64,000 nt of DNA, taken from an uncultured Pseudomonadota bacterium. GTDB taxonomy: Bacteria; Myxococcota_A; UBA9160; PR03. The notes below the pieces were generated by a model. That model was not told the origin of the DNA and made no database searches. It saw nothing but the letters and a program-made list of their open reading frames with translations. The translations under genes were made by a program, and so were the position numbers. The number at the start of each line of letters is the position of its first letter. The first letter of the stretch is position 1. The DNA is taken from positions 62,001 through 126,000 of the forward strand of contig CAADGG010000102.1 in the NCBI GenBank assembly GCA_900696485.1, read 5' to 3'. This document shows, piece by piece, positions 46,539-55,934 of this stretch.

Positions 46539-48823
46539 CGGCGATCCCCCTTCGGTCGCGTGGCCGGGGGGGCCAGCTTCAGCAGCGCATACGCTGCCAT
46601 GGCGGCGACGGCGACCACGGTGATCTCGCCGAGCGTATCGAGTGCGCGGAAGTCGACGAGAATCACGTTGACGACGTTGCGCCCATGCCCCTCCACGACG
46701 CTCTGCCGGACGAACCAGTCGCCCAGCATCGGATCGAGTGGAACCGTCAGCACCGCCAGCAACAGCGTCGCCACCACGGATCCCACGGCGAGGCCGAGCG
46801 CGGCGTCGCGGGTCCGGCCGGCGCGGCTCCGCAGCTCCGGGCCGCGCAGCGCCGGGAGCCGCAGCAGCGCGACCGACGCGATGACGACGAACAGCGTCTC
46901 GACCATCAACTGTGTCATCGCCACGTCCGGCGCGCTGAAGATCAGGAACAACAGCGACACGCCGACGCCGACCACGCCGAGCGCCGCGATCGCCGCCAGC
47001 CTCGAGCCGGTGACCGACGCGACGGCCGTGCCGGCGAGAATCAGCACCGCGACCGCCCAGGCAGTCGGGGGGACGGATTCCCCCCCGGTGGGCCAGGCGA
47101 AGGCACGATGAACGGCGAGGACGCCCCCGATGGCGACGACGATCGTCGCAAAGCTCGTCGCCAGGTAGCCGCGCAACGAGCCGCCCTGGAGCACGGCGGT
47201 CTGGATCCGCGCGAGGGTCTGGAGCCCGACGAGGGTGGCGTCGTAGGCCCGGTCCCCGGTCCAGGGCAGGCGCGCGGCGATGGCTCCGGTGGCGGCGACC
47301 AGCGGCGCGCGCAGCCGATAGATCCCGAGCCCCAGCACGATCGTGACGAGGCTCAGCGCCAGCGGCGCGTTCCAGCCGTGCCATAGAGAGAGCGACACCG
47401 GAGAGGGGAGTCCGCGGACGGCAGACACGGCCGGCTCGATCAGCACGTGGCCGGTGAACGACGGCGCCAGTCCGAACGCCAGGCCGAGGCCGGCGATCAG
47501 CAGCGGTCCGAGGAGCATCGCGAACGGCGCCGGGTGAAGGGTCCGAGGCGGGTCCGGCGGGGGGCCCCAGAACGGCTGATACGCGACGAGGAGCGCCACC
47601 GCGAAGACCAGTGCATTGGACAGCACCAGCACGGTCACCAGCAGGAAGGGCCACCCGGCCAGCGCGAGCGCGCTCTCGTACGCCAACTCCTTGCCGATGA
47701 ATCCGAGCAGGGGGGGGAGGCCGGCCATCGAGAGGGCGGCCACGCCGGCGGCCAGCGCGGTCCGCGGCATGGCCCGGCCGAGCCCGCCGAGCAGCGTCAC
47801 GTCCCGCGTCCCGCTGGCGTGGTCGATGATGCCGACCACCAGGAACAGGGCGCTCTTGTACAGCGCATGCACGATCAGGAACGTCACGGCCGCCTTCGCG
47901 GCCAGAGCCGAGTTGCTGCCGAGGAACAGCACCAGGATGCCGAGACCCATGACGGTGGTCTGGGCGAGGGCGAGCTTGAGATCGGTCTGCCGCAGCGCCT
48001 GCAGCGAGCCCCACAGCGCCGTCGCGGCGCCCACGACCGTGAGCGTATAGAACCACGCGTCCGTGCCGCCGAGCGTCGGCTGGAGGCGAGCCAGCAGGTA
48101 GACGCCGGCCTTCACCATCGTCGCCGAGTGGAGATAGGCACTGACGGGGGTCGGCGCTGCCATCGCGTTGGGCAGCCAGAAGTGGAACGGGATCTGGGCG
48201 GATTTCGTGAAGGCGCCGAGCAGGACGAGGATCAGGATCGCCGGATAGAACGGATGCGCAGTGAACACGCCGACGTCCCATTCGGAGATCCGGAAGCTCC
48301 CGCCGACGTGCGCGAGCAGCAATAGGCCGACCAGCAGCGCGAGGCCGCCGCTGCAGGTCACCAGCAGGGCCTGCAGGGCAGCGCGGCGCGCGCCGGGCTT
48401 CTCGTTCTCGAAGCCGATCAGCAGGTACGACGTGATCGTCGTGAGCTCCCAGAACACGAAGAGCAGAATCACGTCGTCCGCGAGCACCAGGCCGAGCATC
48501 GACAGCATGAACAGCGTGAGGAAGATCTGCCCGCGGACGACGTCCGGGTGGGCGTGCAGGTAGCGCGAGGAATAGAGCAGCACGAGGGCGCCGATGCCCC
48601 CGATCAGCAGGACGAACAGCGCCGAGAGGCCGTCGAGGTGGAACGCCAGGCTGGGGCCGAGGTCCGGGAACCAGGTCCAGGCGACGAGCCGCGACGAGCC
48701 CGAGAGGAGGCCGGCCTGCGCGCGCCCGACCGCGACGACGGCCGCGAGCGCGAGGGCGATGCCGACGCCAGTGCTGAGTCGGGCAGCCCGGCTCGCGGGC
48801 GCGTCGTGCGGATCTGCAGCCAT
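46535..48823 (-). CDS. mnhA: Mrp-type Na+/H+ antiporter subunit A
   Basis: A 762-aa NuoL-like subunit, the largest of the antiporter. Key features are [58 protein letters not shown] (proton-channel Lys and His), and the C-terminal DUF4040/MrpA extension ([39 protein letters not shown]). The complex exports Na+ for H+ in alkali or salt stress. ATG 48823 is chosen because upstream codons (to 48895) are Arg/Trp-rich and unlike a membrane protein start. It heads a complete seven-gene mnhA-G set with consecutive overlaps. Confidence 0.95.
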   Translation of the reverse strand: MAADPHDAPASRAARLSTGVGIALALAAVVAVGRAQAGLLSGSSRLVAWTWFPDLGPSLAFHLDGLSALFVLLIGGIGALVLLYSSRYLHAHPDVVRGQIFLTLFMLSMLGLVLADDVILLFVFWELTTITSYLLIGFENEKPGARRAALQALLVTCSGGLALLVGLLLLAHVGGSFRISEWDVGVFTAHPFYPAILILVLLGAFTKSAQIPFHFWLPNAMAAPTPVSAYLHSATMVKAGVYLLARLQPTLGGTDAWFYTLTVVGAATALWGSLQALRQTDLKLALAQTTVMGLGILVLFLGSNSALAAKAAVTFLIVHALYKSALFLVVGIIDHASGTRDVTLLGGLGRAMPRTALAAGVAALSMAGLPPLLGFIGKELAYESALALAGWPFLLVTVLVLSNALVFAVALLVAYQPFWGPPPDPPRTLHPAPFAMLLGPLLIAGLGLAFGLAPSFTGHVLIEPAVSAVRGLPSPVSLSLWHGWNAPLALSLVTIVLGLGIYRLRAPLVAATGAIAARLPWTGDRAYDATLVGLQTLARIQTAVLQGGSLRGYLATSFATIVVAIGGVLAVHRAFAWPTGGESVPPTAWAVAVLILAGTAVASVTGSRLAAIAALGVVGVGVSLLFLIFSAPDVAMTQLMVETLFVVIASVALLRLPALRGPELRSRAGRTRDAALGLAVGSVVATLLLAVLTVPLDPMLGDWFVRQSVVEGHGRNVVNVILVDFRALDTLGEITVVAVAAMAAYALLKLAPPATRPKGDRR

Positions 48824-48933
48824 CGGCCGATTGCTCCAGGACTTCGGGACCGCGGAGAGTACCCGGGTCGGCGTCGCATACCACGAAAATCGCACCCGGA
48901 CGTCGCGTGCGGCGGCGCCGGCGCCGATCCGGC

Positions 48934-49527
48934 TCAGTTCTCCAGGGCCACCGCACCACCCGCATTGAAACGGTTCATGGCCCGCTGCACGCCGTCCACG
49001 AGGATCGCCTCGACCGCGTCGGCCGCGCGGTCGAGCAGTTCGGGGAGGGCGGCGCGTTGTCCGGCGTCGAACGGCGCCAGCACGTACTCGACCGGATCCT
49101 CGCCGGCCGGAGGCCGTCCGATGCCGACGCGCAGACGCGGGAAATCGCTGCGACCCAGCCGGGCCTGGATGTCGGCGAGCCCCTTCTGTCCTCCCGCGCC
49201 GCCGCCCGGCCGGATCCGCAGCCGGCCGAAGGGTAGATCGAGGTCGTCGTAGATCACGACGAGATCGCTGCCGAGATCGCCGAGCCGCAGCTCGCCCGCG
49301 GCGGCCAGCACCGCCTTGCCGGAGAGGTTCATGAACGTGTGCGGCTCGAGCAGGCCCGCTTCGACTCCGCCGATGCGCCCGCGGCCGAAGCGCCCTTGGA
49401 ACCGCCGCTCGCGCGCGAGCGCGATGCCGTGCCGCCGCGCCAGCTCGGCGACGACGTGGAAGCCCGCGTTGTGTCTCGTCTCGGCGTACTCGGGCCCGGG
49501 ATTGCCGAGCCCCACTACGAGCTTCAC
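48934..49527 (-). CDS. pth: Peptidyl-tRNA hydrolase
   Basis: A 197-aa Pth that recycles peptidyl-tRNA released by stalled ribosomes. [55 protein letters not shown] and GGQKGLADI carry the catalytic His and Asp and the conserved Asn residues. GTG at 49527; no closer ATG is in frame. It is 35 nt after rplY, the usual prs-rplY-pth order. ychF, which often follows, is absent here. Confidence 0.96.
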   Translation of the reverse strand: MKLVVGLGNPGPEYAETRHNAGFHVVAELARRHGIALARERRFQGRFGRGRIGGVEAGLLEPHTFMNLSGKAVLAAAGELRLGDLGSDLVVIYDDLDLPFGRLRIRPGGGAGGQKGLADIQARLGRSDFPRLRVGIGRPPAGEDPVEYVLAPFDAGQRAALPELLDRAADAVEAILVDGVQRAMNRFNAGGAVALEN

Positions 49528-49562
49528 GCCGTGCGCCTGGCCATCCTGCCTCGAGGCGGTTC

Positions 49563-50222
49563 TCAGTCCGATTTCTTGTCGCCGTCCTCGGCCGCGGCGC
49601 CCGGAGCGGCCGCAGCCTCGGGCGTCTCGGCGGCGGCCGCCACGGTCGGCTCTTCCTCCGCCTGCGGCAGCGCGATGTTCACGACCCCGAGGTCTCCGTC
49701 GGTCAGCAGCGAGACGCCTTCGGGCAGCACGAGCTCGCGGACGTGGATGACGTCGCCGACCTCCATCGCCGAGATATCGACCTCGATGGTCTCCGGAATC
49801 GAGCGCGGCAGGCACTCGAGGGAGATCTCGCGCAGCGTGTGCTCGAGGATTCCGCCGAACTCGAGCCCGCGGGCCTTGCCCACCAGGTGGATCGGCACGT
49901 CGACGGTGACGACACGCGCCAGATCGACCTCGTAGAAATCGACGTGAAGGATGTCGCCGCGCAGCGGATGGCGCTGCAGCTCCCGCACCAGCGCCACGGA
50001 TTCCTTCAACTCGGCATGTCCTTCGACGGTGAGATCGAGCAGCGCGTTGACGCCGCTCGCCCGGAGGATCTTGTCGAGCGCCCGCGGATCGACGGCGAGG
50101 GGCAGCGAGTCGCGAGCGCGTCCATAGAGGACCGCCGGGGCTCGCCCGGCGGCGCGCAGCTTGCGATTCGCGCTCTTGCCGATCCTTTCCCGGGCTTCGA
50201 CGACGAGTGCAGTCTCGGACAT
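49563..50222 (-). CDS. rplY: 50S ribosomal protein L25/general stress protein Ctc
   Basis: A 219-aa long-form L25 (Ctc). The N-terminal 5S rRNA-binding domain spans about 6-95 (ARERIGKSANRKLRAAGRAPAVLYG, HADFYEVD-like HVDFYEVDLARVVTVDVPI). The C-terminal beta domain (about 100-190) and an Ala/Glu/Pro tail complete the TL5/Ctc form. ATG at 50222. Just upstream lies prs, 10 nt away. Confidence 0.95.
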   Translation of the reverse strand: MSETALVVEARERIGKSANRKLRAAGRAPAVLYGRARDSLPLAVDPRALDKILRASGVNALLDLTVEGHAELKESVALVRELQRHPLRGDILHVDFYEVDLARVVTVDVPIHLVGKARGLEFGGILEHTLREISLECLPRSIPETIEVDISAMEVGDVIHVRELVLPEGVSLLTDGDLGVVNIALPQAEEEPTVAAAAETPEAAAAPGAAAEDGDKKSD

Positions 50223-50232
50223 GGGACTTCTC

Positions 50233-51171
50233 CTAGACGAACAGCGAGCTGACGCTCTCTTCGTTGGTGATGCGACGGATCGCCTCGCCCAGCAGATTGG
50301 CGATCGATACGACTCGGATCCGGCCGCAGGAACGCGCGCCGTCGTGCAACGGGATGGTGTCGGTGACGACCAGCGTCTCGAGCTCGCTCTTCTCGATCCG
50401 CTCGATCGCCGGGCCCGACAGCACAGGATGCGTGATGGCCGCACCGACCGTCGCCGCCCCGGCATCGCGGAGCGCGCGGGCGGCTTCGCTCAGGGTTCCG
50501 GCGGTGTCGACCATGTCGTCGACGATCACGCAGCGCTGGCCTGTGACGTCGCCGATGATGTGCATGATCTGCGCGACGTTGGCCTGTTCGCGGCGCTTGT
50601 CGATGATCGCCAGCGGGGCATCGAGCCGCTTCGCATAGGCGCGCGCCCGTTCGACGCCGCCGGCATCGGGCGAGATGATCGTCACGTCCGATCCGAAGTG
50701 CTCCCGGATCGCCGGCAGCAGCACGGGTTTGGCGTAGAGGTTGTCGACCGGGATGTTGAAGAACCCCTGGATCTGTCCGGCGTGCAGGTCGATACACAGG
50801 ACGCGATCGGTTCCCGCGACGGCGATCAGATCCGCGACCAGCTTGGCCGTGATCGGCACCCGCGGTGCGACCTTGCGGTCCTGGCGCGCATAGCCGTAAT
50901 ACGGGATCACCGCCGTGACGCGTCTGGCCGAGGAGCGGCGCAGCGCATCGACCATGATCAGCAGCTCCATCAGGTGCCGGTTGGCCGGGGCCGAGGTCGA
51001 CTGGAGTACGAAGCAGTCGAGACCGCGCACGTTCTCCTGCAATTCGACGGCGATCTCCCCGTCGCTGAAGCGCTCGACCCGCGCGCGCCCGAGCGGCAGA
51101 CCGAGATAGCCGCCGACCGCCTCGGAGAGGGCGGGATTCGAGTTGCCGGAGAAGAGCTTCATCCGCAGCAT
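50233..51171 (-). CDS. prs: Ribose-phosphate diphosphokinase
   Basis: A 312-aa PRPP synthetase giving the precursor for purines, pyrimidines, His and Trp. [88 protein letters not shown] and VTDTIPL are complete motifs, including the ATP loop and the ribose-5-phosphate loop. ATG 51171 (GAGGC 8 nt upstream) or ATG 51162 could start it. tRNA-Gln lies 38 nt upstream. Confidence 0.97.
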   Translation of the reverse strand: MLRMKLFSGNSNPALSEAVGGYLGLPLGRARVERFSDGEIAVELQENVRGLDCFVLQSTSAPANRHLMELLIMVDALRRSSARRVTAVIPYYGYARQDRKVAPRVPITAKLVADLIAVAGTDRVLCIDLHAGQIQGFFNIPVDNLYAKPVLLPAIREHFGSDVTIISPDAGGVERARAYAKRLDAPLAIIDKRREQANVAQIMHIIGDVTGQRCVIVDDMVDTAGTLSEAARALRDAGAATVGAAITHPVLSGPAIERIEKSELETLVVTDTIPLHDGARSCGRIRVVSIANLLGEAIRRITNEESVSSLFV

Positions 51172-51208
51172 CGCGGTTGCCTCGAGACCAGAGAGAGATG
51201 TTGGGCCT

Positions 51209-51282
51209 TGGCTGGGGCGGGAGGATTCGAACCTCCACACACGGCTCCAAAGGCCGCTGTCCTACCATTAGACGACGCCCCA
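51209..51282 (-). tRNA. tRNA-Gln (anticodon TTG)
   Basis: A 74-nt tRNA including encoded CCA. The 7-bp acceptor stem pairs TGGGGCG with CGCCCCA, the T arm is GGAGG-TTCGAAT-CCTCC, and the anticodon loop CTTTGGA gives TTG (reads CAA/CAG). The 3' end is discriminator G followed by CCA. It sits between ispE and prs, a conserved arrangement in many proteobacteria. Confidence 0.96.
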
Positions 51283-51370
51283 AACCGTGCGACCCTGCGT
51301 GCGAACTGGCGTCCGAGCTTGGTTCGGATTCGCGTGCGAAAGCGTACGGTGCCGAGGCTACGGAAATCGC

Positions 51371-52378
51371 TCATGGGGAGCTGGTGGTATTGCCTACATG
51401 GACGTGGTCGGTCGGGTCCCAGGAGATCCGCAGCGCCGCCGCCCGTGCTTCCTCTGCGCTGCCGAAGAGGCCGAAAACGGTCGGACCGCTTCCCGACATG
51501 CCGACGGCCCGAGCTCCAGATCGTTCGATCTCGATCCGCAGACGAGCCACTCCCGGCTGCAGATCCGCCGCGGTGTCCTCGAGGTCGTTGACCAGCAACT
51601 CCCGCCAGTCGCTCGGACTCGCCTCGAGGCTCACCCTGGGATCGGGCTCTTCGGCCCGGTCGCCCCCGCCTCCGTTCCACAGCGCCGAAAGCGACGGCAT
51701 CCTACGGCCCGGCTCTGCGGGCGTCAACGCGAGGCCAGCCCGCACGCTGCCTCCCGACGGCGTGCCATCCCATGCGCGAAAGACGTCGGCCGTGCGCAGC
51801 GGAGGCTGCGGCGTCGCGACGACGACGGGGAGCGCGGGGAACCCGGCGATCGGCTCGATCTGCTCCCCGATGCCGCGGACCAGCGCAGGTCGGGGATCCA
51901 GGAAGTAGGGGATGTCGGCGCCGAGTGAGGCCGCGAGCGCCGCGAGCCGCGGCGCCGAAACGGCCTGGGGATGGCCGCTGGCCAGCGCGCGCAGCACGCT
52001 TCCGGCATCGCTCGAGCCGCCCCCCATTCCGGCCCCCACAGGGATCTTCTTCGTCAGCGTCACCTGCACCTCGGCCGGCTGCCCGGCGGAGTCGAAGAAC
52101 GCGGTGGCGGCACGCACGGCCAGGTTCCGGTCGTCCGTTTCGAGTTCCGGCGGACCCCCCTCGACCGTCAACAGAACCCGCGTCCGGCGAGCCGGCTCGA
52201 CGCGCAGCGTCAGCTCGTCCGCGAGGTCCAGCGGGACGAAGATGCTCTCGAGCAGGTGATACCCGTCGGGCCGCCGCCCGACGATGCGCAGCCCGAGGTT
52301 CAGCTTGGCCGGTGCGCGGACCGACGCGGTCCGCACCGCCCCGTCGGTGCTCCAGACCTCGACGTCCGATGTCGTCAC
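51371..52378 (-). CDS. ispE: 4-diphosphocytidyl-2-C-methyl-D-erythritol kinase
   Basis: A 335-aa GHMP kinase of the MEP pathway that phosphorylates CDP-ME. VRAPAKLNLGLRIVGRRPDGYHLLESIF is the start motif, KKIPVGAGMGGGSSDAGSVLRAL the ATP loop, and VGMSGSGPTVFGLFG the third GHMP motif. An extra ~30 residues (about 205-235) make it somewhat longer than E. coli IspE (283 aa). Its start overlaps the DUF1844 stop by 4 nt. It cooperates with ispG, 42 kb away. Confidence 0.95.
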   Translation of the reverse strand: MTTSDVEVWSTDGAVRTASVRAPAKLNLGLRIVGRRPDGYHLLESIFVPLDLADELTLRVEPARRTRVLLTVEGGPPELETDDRNLAVRAATAFFDSAGQPAEVQVTLTKKIPVGAGMGGGSSDAGSVLRALASGHPQAVSAPRLAALAASLGADIPYFLDPRPALVRGIGEQIEPIAGFPALPVVVATPQPPLRTADVFRAWDGTPSGGSVRAGLALTPAEPGRRMPSLSALWNGGGGDRAEEPDPRVSLEASPSDWRELLVNDLEDTAADLQPGVARLRIEIERSGARAVGMSGSGPTVFGLFGSAEEARAAALRISWDPTDHVHVGNTTSSP

Positions 52379-52782
52379 TCGGCGGAGGCCTTGCCCACCT
52401 TCACGAAGCTCATGCGGAGTTCGTACAACACACCTTCGATCAGTTGCCGCTCCGCGTCGTCGAGATTGCCGCGGGTCTTCTCGGCGATCACCTCGAGGAT
52501 CTCGATGTTGTGGCGGGCCAGTGGCAGGTTGCGCGGACCGGGCTGGCCCGTCTCCGGATCTGCCGCGAGCCCCAGGTGGTAGAGCGCGGCCACGAGAAAG
52601 GGCTGGACGAGCGTTGCGAAGTCGGCTCGTGCCGGACTCGCACTCTCGCGGGATCCCCCCGTCGGCGCATCCGGCGCCGACGAAGCCTCGTCGCGCGGGG
52701 TTCCGGTCCTGCTCGACTCGGCGGCGCTCGCCGCGCGCTTGTCGATCACGACGAAGTCATCCTTCTCCGGCTCTTCGCTCAT
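52375..52782 (-). CDS. DUF1844 family protein
   Basis: A 135-aa acidic soluble protein of the DUF1844 family, unknown function. The conserved C-terminal part is FATLVQPFLVAALYHLGLAADPETGQPG, RHNIEILEVIAEKTRGNLDDAE and LYELRMSFVKV. A 55-residue Ser/Ala-rich N-terminal segment looks disordered. Start overlaps the upstream phosphotransferase gene and its own stop overlaps ispE, so it is tightly coupled in the operon. Confidence 0.85.
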   Translation of the reverse strand: MSEEPEKDDFVVIDKRAASAAESSRTGTPRDEASSAPDAPTGGSRESASPARADFATLVQPFLVAALYHLGLAADPETGQPGPRNLPLARHNIEILEVIAEKTRGNLDDAERQLIEGVLYELRMSFVKVGKASAE

Positions 52783-53399
52783 CCCGCGGTCTCCCGTGCC
52801 TCCGGCGGCGGTCGCATCTCCAGCCGGGCGAGCTCGCGATAGGCGAGCGCGAATCGGTACGCCGCCGTCGCCGTGCCGAGCACGGCGAGAATCCAGAGGG
52901 CGGCCACCAGATAGCCCGAGACGGCGCCCACGCCGAGAATGAACAGACGCTCTCCCCGCTCGAGCAGTCCGCCCTCGAAGGACTGCACCCATTGCTCCGC
53001 GCGCGCCTTCGCGTACGACGTCAGCACGGCGGAGATCAGTGCGACGCCGGCCAGCAGCACGGTGCCGGCGTCGCCACGGCCGGCGAAGTGCAGCATCACA
53101 CCCAGCAGGATCGCCATGTCCGAGAGGCGATCCATCGTCGAGTCGAGAAACGCCCCGAAAACCGTCGCCGTCCCGTGGCGCCGCGCGATCACGCCATCGA
53201 CGAGATCGAAGAGCCCGCCCGCGAGGATCAGCCACGCGCCAAGTCCCAAACGGCCGAATGCGAACGCGGTCGCAGAGCCCAGGGAGATCAGGGTTCCGGC
53301 GACTGTCAATAGATTGGGGTTCACCGCGTGCCGGACGAGCCCGGGCGCGGCCGCTTCGATCCAGCCATCGAGTCGATCGCCGAACTTTGCCTTGATCAC
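52779..53399 (-). CDS. CDP-alcohol phosphatidyltransferase (PgsA/PIP synthase-like)
   Basis: A 206-aa membrane enzyme with the CDP-alcohol phosphotransferase motif complete: Asp-65, Asp-68, Gly-69, Ala-72, Arg-73, Gly-82, Asp-86, Asp-90. It makes a phospholipid by transferring the CDP-diacylglycerol phosphatidyl group to an alcohol. The N-terminal NPNLLTVAGTLISLGSA resembles actinobacterial phosphatidylinositol phosphate synthase as well as PgsA. With ino1 in the same window an inositol acceptor is possible; glycerol 3-phosphate is the alternative. GTG 53399 has AGGGGAG 8 nt upstream. Confidence 0.85.
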   Translation of the reverse strand: MIKAKFGDRLDGWIEAAAPGLVRHAVNPNLLTVAGTLISLGSATAFAFGRLGLGAWLILAGGLFDLVDGVIARRHGTATVFGAFLDSTMDRLSDMAILLGVMLHFAGRGDAGTVLLAGVALISAVLTSYAKARAEQWVQSFEGGLLERGERLFILGVGAVSGYLVAALWILAVLGTATAAYRFALAYRELARLEMRPPPEARETAG

Positions 53400-53433
53400 G
53401 GCCGGCTCCCCTGGGACGCGGCGTTCGCGCGAG

Positions 53434-53637
53434 TCACCCGATCGGTCGGGGCTCGCGGGCCTCTCGACGTCCGCTTTCGGCGTCCGGATTGGCGGTGGGT
53501 TCCTCCCGGGGAGCCATCTTCGCGGAGACGTCCGGGAGTGCCTCCAACTCACGATCCAGATCTTCTTTTCCGATCCAGCCCCGGCGACCGACCAAGCGGC
53601 TGTCGAGGCGGAGTTTGCGCAGAGCCGGTTCGATCAT
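53434..53637 (-). CDS. Small conserved-looking hypothetical protein
   Basis: A 67-aa protein starting at ATG 53637 (AAGGGA upstream). The first half (RLDSRLVGRRGWIGKEDLDRELEALPDV) looks like a folded helical unit; the rest is charged and disordered. I do not recognise the family. It leads the pgsA-DUF1844-ispE run, 34 nt before the phosphotransferase, and has a TAGATT element 30 nt upstream. Confidence 0.6.
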   Translation of the reverse strand: MIEPALRKLRLDSRLVGRRGWIGKEDLDRELEALPDVSAKMAPREEPTANPDAESGRREAREPRPIG

Positions 53638-53667
53638 GGCTTTCCCTTCTCGTCGAAACGATCGCGA

Positions 53668-53673
53668 AATCTA
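53668..53673 (-). promoter_or_regulatory. TAGATT hexamer, probable -10 of the 53637-48934 operon
   Basis: Minus-strand GCTAGATT lies 30 nt before ATG 53637 in an A/T-rich 100-bp divergent promoter region shared with bamD. It may drive the whole minus-strand run including ispE, prs and pth. Confidence 0.45.
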
Positions 53674-53678
53674 GCAAA

Positions 53679-53706
53679 TTGACAGTGGAAACGCGTCTGG
53701 TAGCGT
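53679..53706 (+). promoter_or_regulatory. Sigma-70-like promoter of bamD
   Basis: TTGACA (53679-53684), a 16-nt spacer and TAGCGT (53701-53706) form the clearest -35/-10 pair in the window. The expected start site would be near 53713, about 25 nt upstream of the bamD ATG with GAGAGGAAGGGG between. Confidence 0.55.
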
Positions 53707-53737
53707 CCCGCGGGCGTGTGAGAGGAAGGGGTCTACG

Positions 53738-54616
53738 ATGACTTCGGCGACGTTTCGAGCCTTGACCTCGTCGATCGCAGCGCCGGCCAAGAGGTGGGCC
53801 AGGGGATCCGGCACGATGCCGTGTCGCGCTCGGACGCTCGGAGCCCGGCTGTCATCGCTGCTGTTCGCGACCGCGCTGGCCGGCGGCTGCGCGAGCGCAC
53901 CACCGCCGCCGAGCTTCGAGGACCTGCCCTCGGCCGAGGAGCTGTACCTGCGCGGCCAGGAGCAGGTCGCCGACGCCAACGGCGGGGTCTGGTTCTTCGG
54001 GGGCGATCATTCGAAGGCGATCGCGACCTTTCAGGACATCATCGACAACTATCCGTACAGCGAACAGTCGGTGCTCGCACAGTTGGCGATCGGCGACGCG
54101 TACTTCCATCAGGAGAAGTACGACGAGGCCGTCGCGTACTATCGGGACTTCGTGGAACTCCACCCGTCGCACGAACGCGTTCCCTACGCGATGTTCCAGA
54201 CCGTGATGTCCTACTACAAGCAGAGCCGCGACGCCTCACGGGATCAGACCGCGACGCAGGAAGCGCTGGCGCATCTGGATCGGCTGCTCGCGCGTTTCCC
54301 GAGTTCGGAGTATGCGCGTGAGGGTGAGAAGCTCTGGAAAGAGCTGCGCACCCGGCTCGGCCAACACACGCTCGCGGTGGCGGACTTCTACTACGGGAGC
54401 GACGAGTTCGCCTCGGCGGCCGACCGCTATCGGAAGCTGCTCGACCAGTACCCCGGGCTCGGCCTCGACGCCGAAGCGCTCTACAAGCTCGGTGTCTGCT
54501 ACCAGCGCATGAACCGCGCCGAAGAAGCCCAGAAGATCTTCCAGGTGATCCTCGACAACTACCAGGGGACCGACGTCGCGGAAGCCGCTCGCGATCTGGT
54601 GCCGGCCGCCAACTGA
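53738..54616 (+). CDS. bamD: Outer membrane protein assembly factor BamD
   Basis: A 292-aa lipoprotein of the BAM complex that inserts beta-barrel proteins into the outer membrane. After the lipobox (ALAGGC, Cys-51) come five TPR-like helical repeats: AEELYLRGQEQVADAN, HSKAIATFQDIIDNYPYSEQ, YDEAVAYYRDFVELHPSHE, AIAHLDRLLARFPSSEYA-like sequence and YRKLLDQYPGLGLDAEALYKLG. The signal is long from ATG 53738; ATG 53816 (residue 27) would give a standard 24-residue lipoprotein signal. The first ATG is kept because of its strong ribosome site and promoter. Confidence 0.93.
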   Translation: MTSATFRALTSSIAAPAKRWARGSGTMPCRARTLGARLSSLLFATALAGGCASAPPPPSFEDLPSAEELYLRGQEQVADANGGVWFFGGDHSKAIATFQDIIDNYPYSEQSVLAQLAIGDAYFHQEKYDEAVAYYRDFVELHPSHERVPYAMFQTVMSYYKQSRDASRDQTATQEALAHLDRLLARFPSSEYAREGEKLWKELRTRLGQHTLAVADFYYGSDEFASAADRYRKLLDQYPGLGLDAEALYKLGVCYQRMNRAEEAQKIFQVILDNYQGTDVAEAARDLVPAAN

Positions 54617-54665
54617 AGCCGCTCGGGCGGCGACCCGGGTAGCGAGCGCAGTCCTGGGGGACCTC

Positions 54666-54695
54666 AGCGAAACTCCCCATGGGGAGTGATTCGCT
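54666..54695 (+). terminator. Hairpin after bamD
   Basis: ACTCCCCATGGGGAGT (54672-54687) is a perfect palindrome, extended by flanking AGCGAA (54666-54671) and TTCGCT (54690-54695) with a 2-nt bulge. It lies 50 nt after the bamD stop in a 250-bp gene-free stretch that otherwise shows nothing notable. Confidence 0.5.
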
Positions 54696-54866
54696 CCGTC
54701 CCCTCGCCTCATGCAATCCCGTTCCCTTTTCCATCGATCCGTGGTCGAATGACCTTCGTCGCCCTGTCGAGCTGGACCCGGGCTTTCGCCGGCAGGGGTT
54801 TCGCCGTGCCGTCTCGAGCCCTCGTGCAGCCGTCCGGTTCTCGGTGGGCGCGACAGGAGGTTCCGC

Positions 54867-55307
54867 ATGCACACGCTCGAACAGGTCCTTCGCAACCGAC
54901 ATCTCGTCACGGCCGGTCCCGAGGAGGCAGTCCTCGAGGTCCTGCGGCGCATGACCGAGGCCCGCGTCGGTGCGATCGTGGTTCTCGCCGGCGACCGCCT
55001 CGTCGGCATCTTTTCGGAGCGTGACCTGATGACGCGCGTCGTCGTGCCCGGGATCGATCCCGCTACGACGAAGGTCGAGGCCGTGATGACGCGGCAGGTG
55101 GTGACGGCGGATCTCCGCGACACTCGCGACGCGAGCCTGCGCAAGATGCAGAGCCTCGGCTGTCGCCATCTGCCGGTGCTCGCCGACGGACGGGTTCTCG
55201 CGATGCTGTCGATGCGCGATCTGCTGCGTGACGAGATCCAGGAGCAGTCCGAGGAGATCCAACACCTGCGGGCGTACGTGTACCAGACTCCGCCGGTGAA
55301 TTCCTGA
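54867..55307 (+). CDS. CBS-domain pair protein
   Basis: A 146-aa stand-alone CBS pair: repeat 1 about 14-60 (VTAGPEEAVLEVLRRMTEARVGAIVVL, GIFSERDLM), repeat 2 about 72-125 (VTADLRDTRDASLRKMQ, HLPVLADGRVLAMLSMRDLL). CBS pairs bind adenosyl ligands such as AMP, ATP or SAM and regulate partners; the partner is unknown. AGGAGGT lies 7 nt before the ATG. It converges on the AmmeMemoRadiSam A gene with 9 bp between stops. Confidence 0.9.
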   Translation: MHTLEQVLRNRHLVTAGPEEAVLEVLRRMTEARVGAIVVLAGDRLVGIFSERDLMTRVVVPGIDPATTKVEAVMTRQVVTADLRDTRDASLRKMQSLGCRHLPVLADGRVLAMLSMRDLLRDEIQEQSEEIQHLRAYVYQTPPVNS

Positions 55308-55316
55308 GACCGGACC

Positions 55317-55934
55317 CTAGAGGTCGCGCTCGTCCGGGCTCCGGTCGGTGATCTCGATCACCCGATAGCGGGACGCCCGCAGTCGGTCGTTCCAGACGCC
55401 GACGGTGAGCCCCGCCTTGCGCTGCAACTCGTGGACGAACTGCACGGGGTCCGGCAGCGAGGCCCACACGGCGGGCAGGAACGTGGCCTGCCGCTGCCCG
55501 TCGTCGAGCAAGAGCCCGTCGATCCCCGGGCGCAGCACGGTGACCAGCGCCTCCTCGGATCCGACATCGAGCGGCTCGAGCGGGCCCAGCACGGAGATGT
55601 GGAACTCGAGAGCCGGCCACTCGGGTTCCGTCAGTGCGGCGAAACGGGGATCCCGGAAGGCGGCCCGCCAGGCGTTGCCGGCCACGCTCTCGACCAGGGA
55701 TCGGCGTGCTTCGAGTTCTCCGATGCAGCCGCGCAGCTCTCCGCCGCGACGCCGCAGCGTGACGAAACTGGCCGCCACCCGGCGCAGCGGTGCGGGATGC
55801 TGGGCTGGATCCACCGGCAAGGGCACCGGGTGGCGAGTCCGGGACAGCCCATACACGACGGAGGCACGGGCCACGTCGAGCAAGGCGCTCTCCGCGGTGG
55901 CTCCGAGTGCGAGATGCTCGTCAGGCAAACGCAT
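55317..55934 (-). CDS. AmmeMemoRadiSam system protein A (AMMECR1 domain)
   Basis: A 205-aa AMMECR1-domain protein. The invariant LRGCIGELE is at 67-75, and FHISVLGPLEPL and PGIDGLLLDDGQRQATFLPAVW match the rest of the fold. It belongs to the three-part system (AMMECR1, MEMO, radical SAM) found in many bacteria and archaea, whose biochemical role is not established. It is translated just after MEMO (14-nt overlap), and the radical SAM gene is divergent upstream, so all three genes are together here. Confidence 0.92.
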   Translation of the reverse strand: MRLPDEHLALGATAESALLDVARASVVYGLSRTRHPVPLPVDPAQHPAPLRRVAASFVTLRRRGGELRGCIGELEARRSLVESVAGNAWRAAFRDPRFAALTEPEWPALEFHISVLGPLEPLDVGSEEALVTVLRPGIDGLLLDDGQRQATFLPAVWASLPDPVQFVHELQRKAGLTVGVWNDRLRASRYRVIEITDRSPDERDL

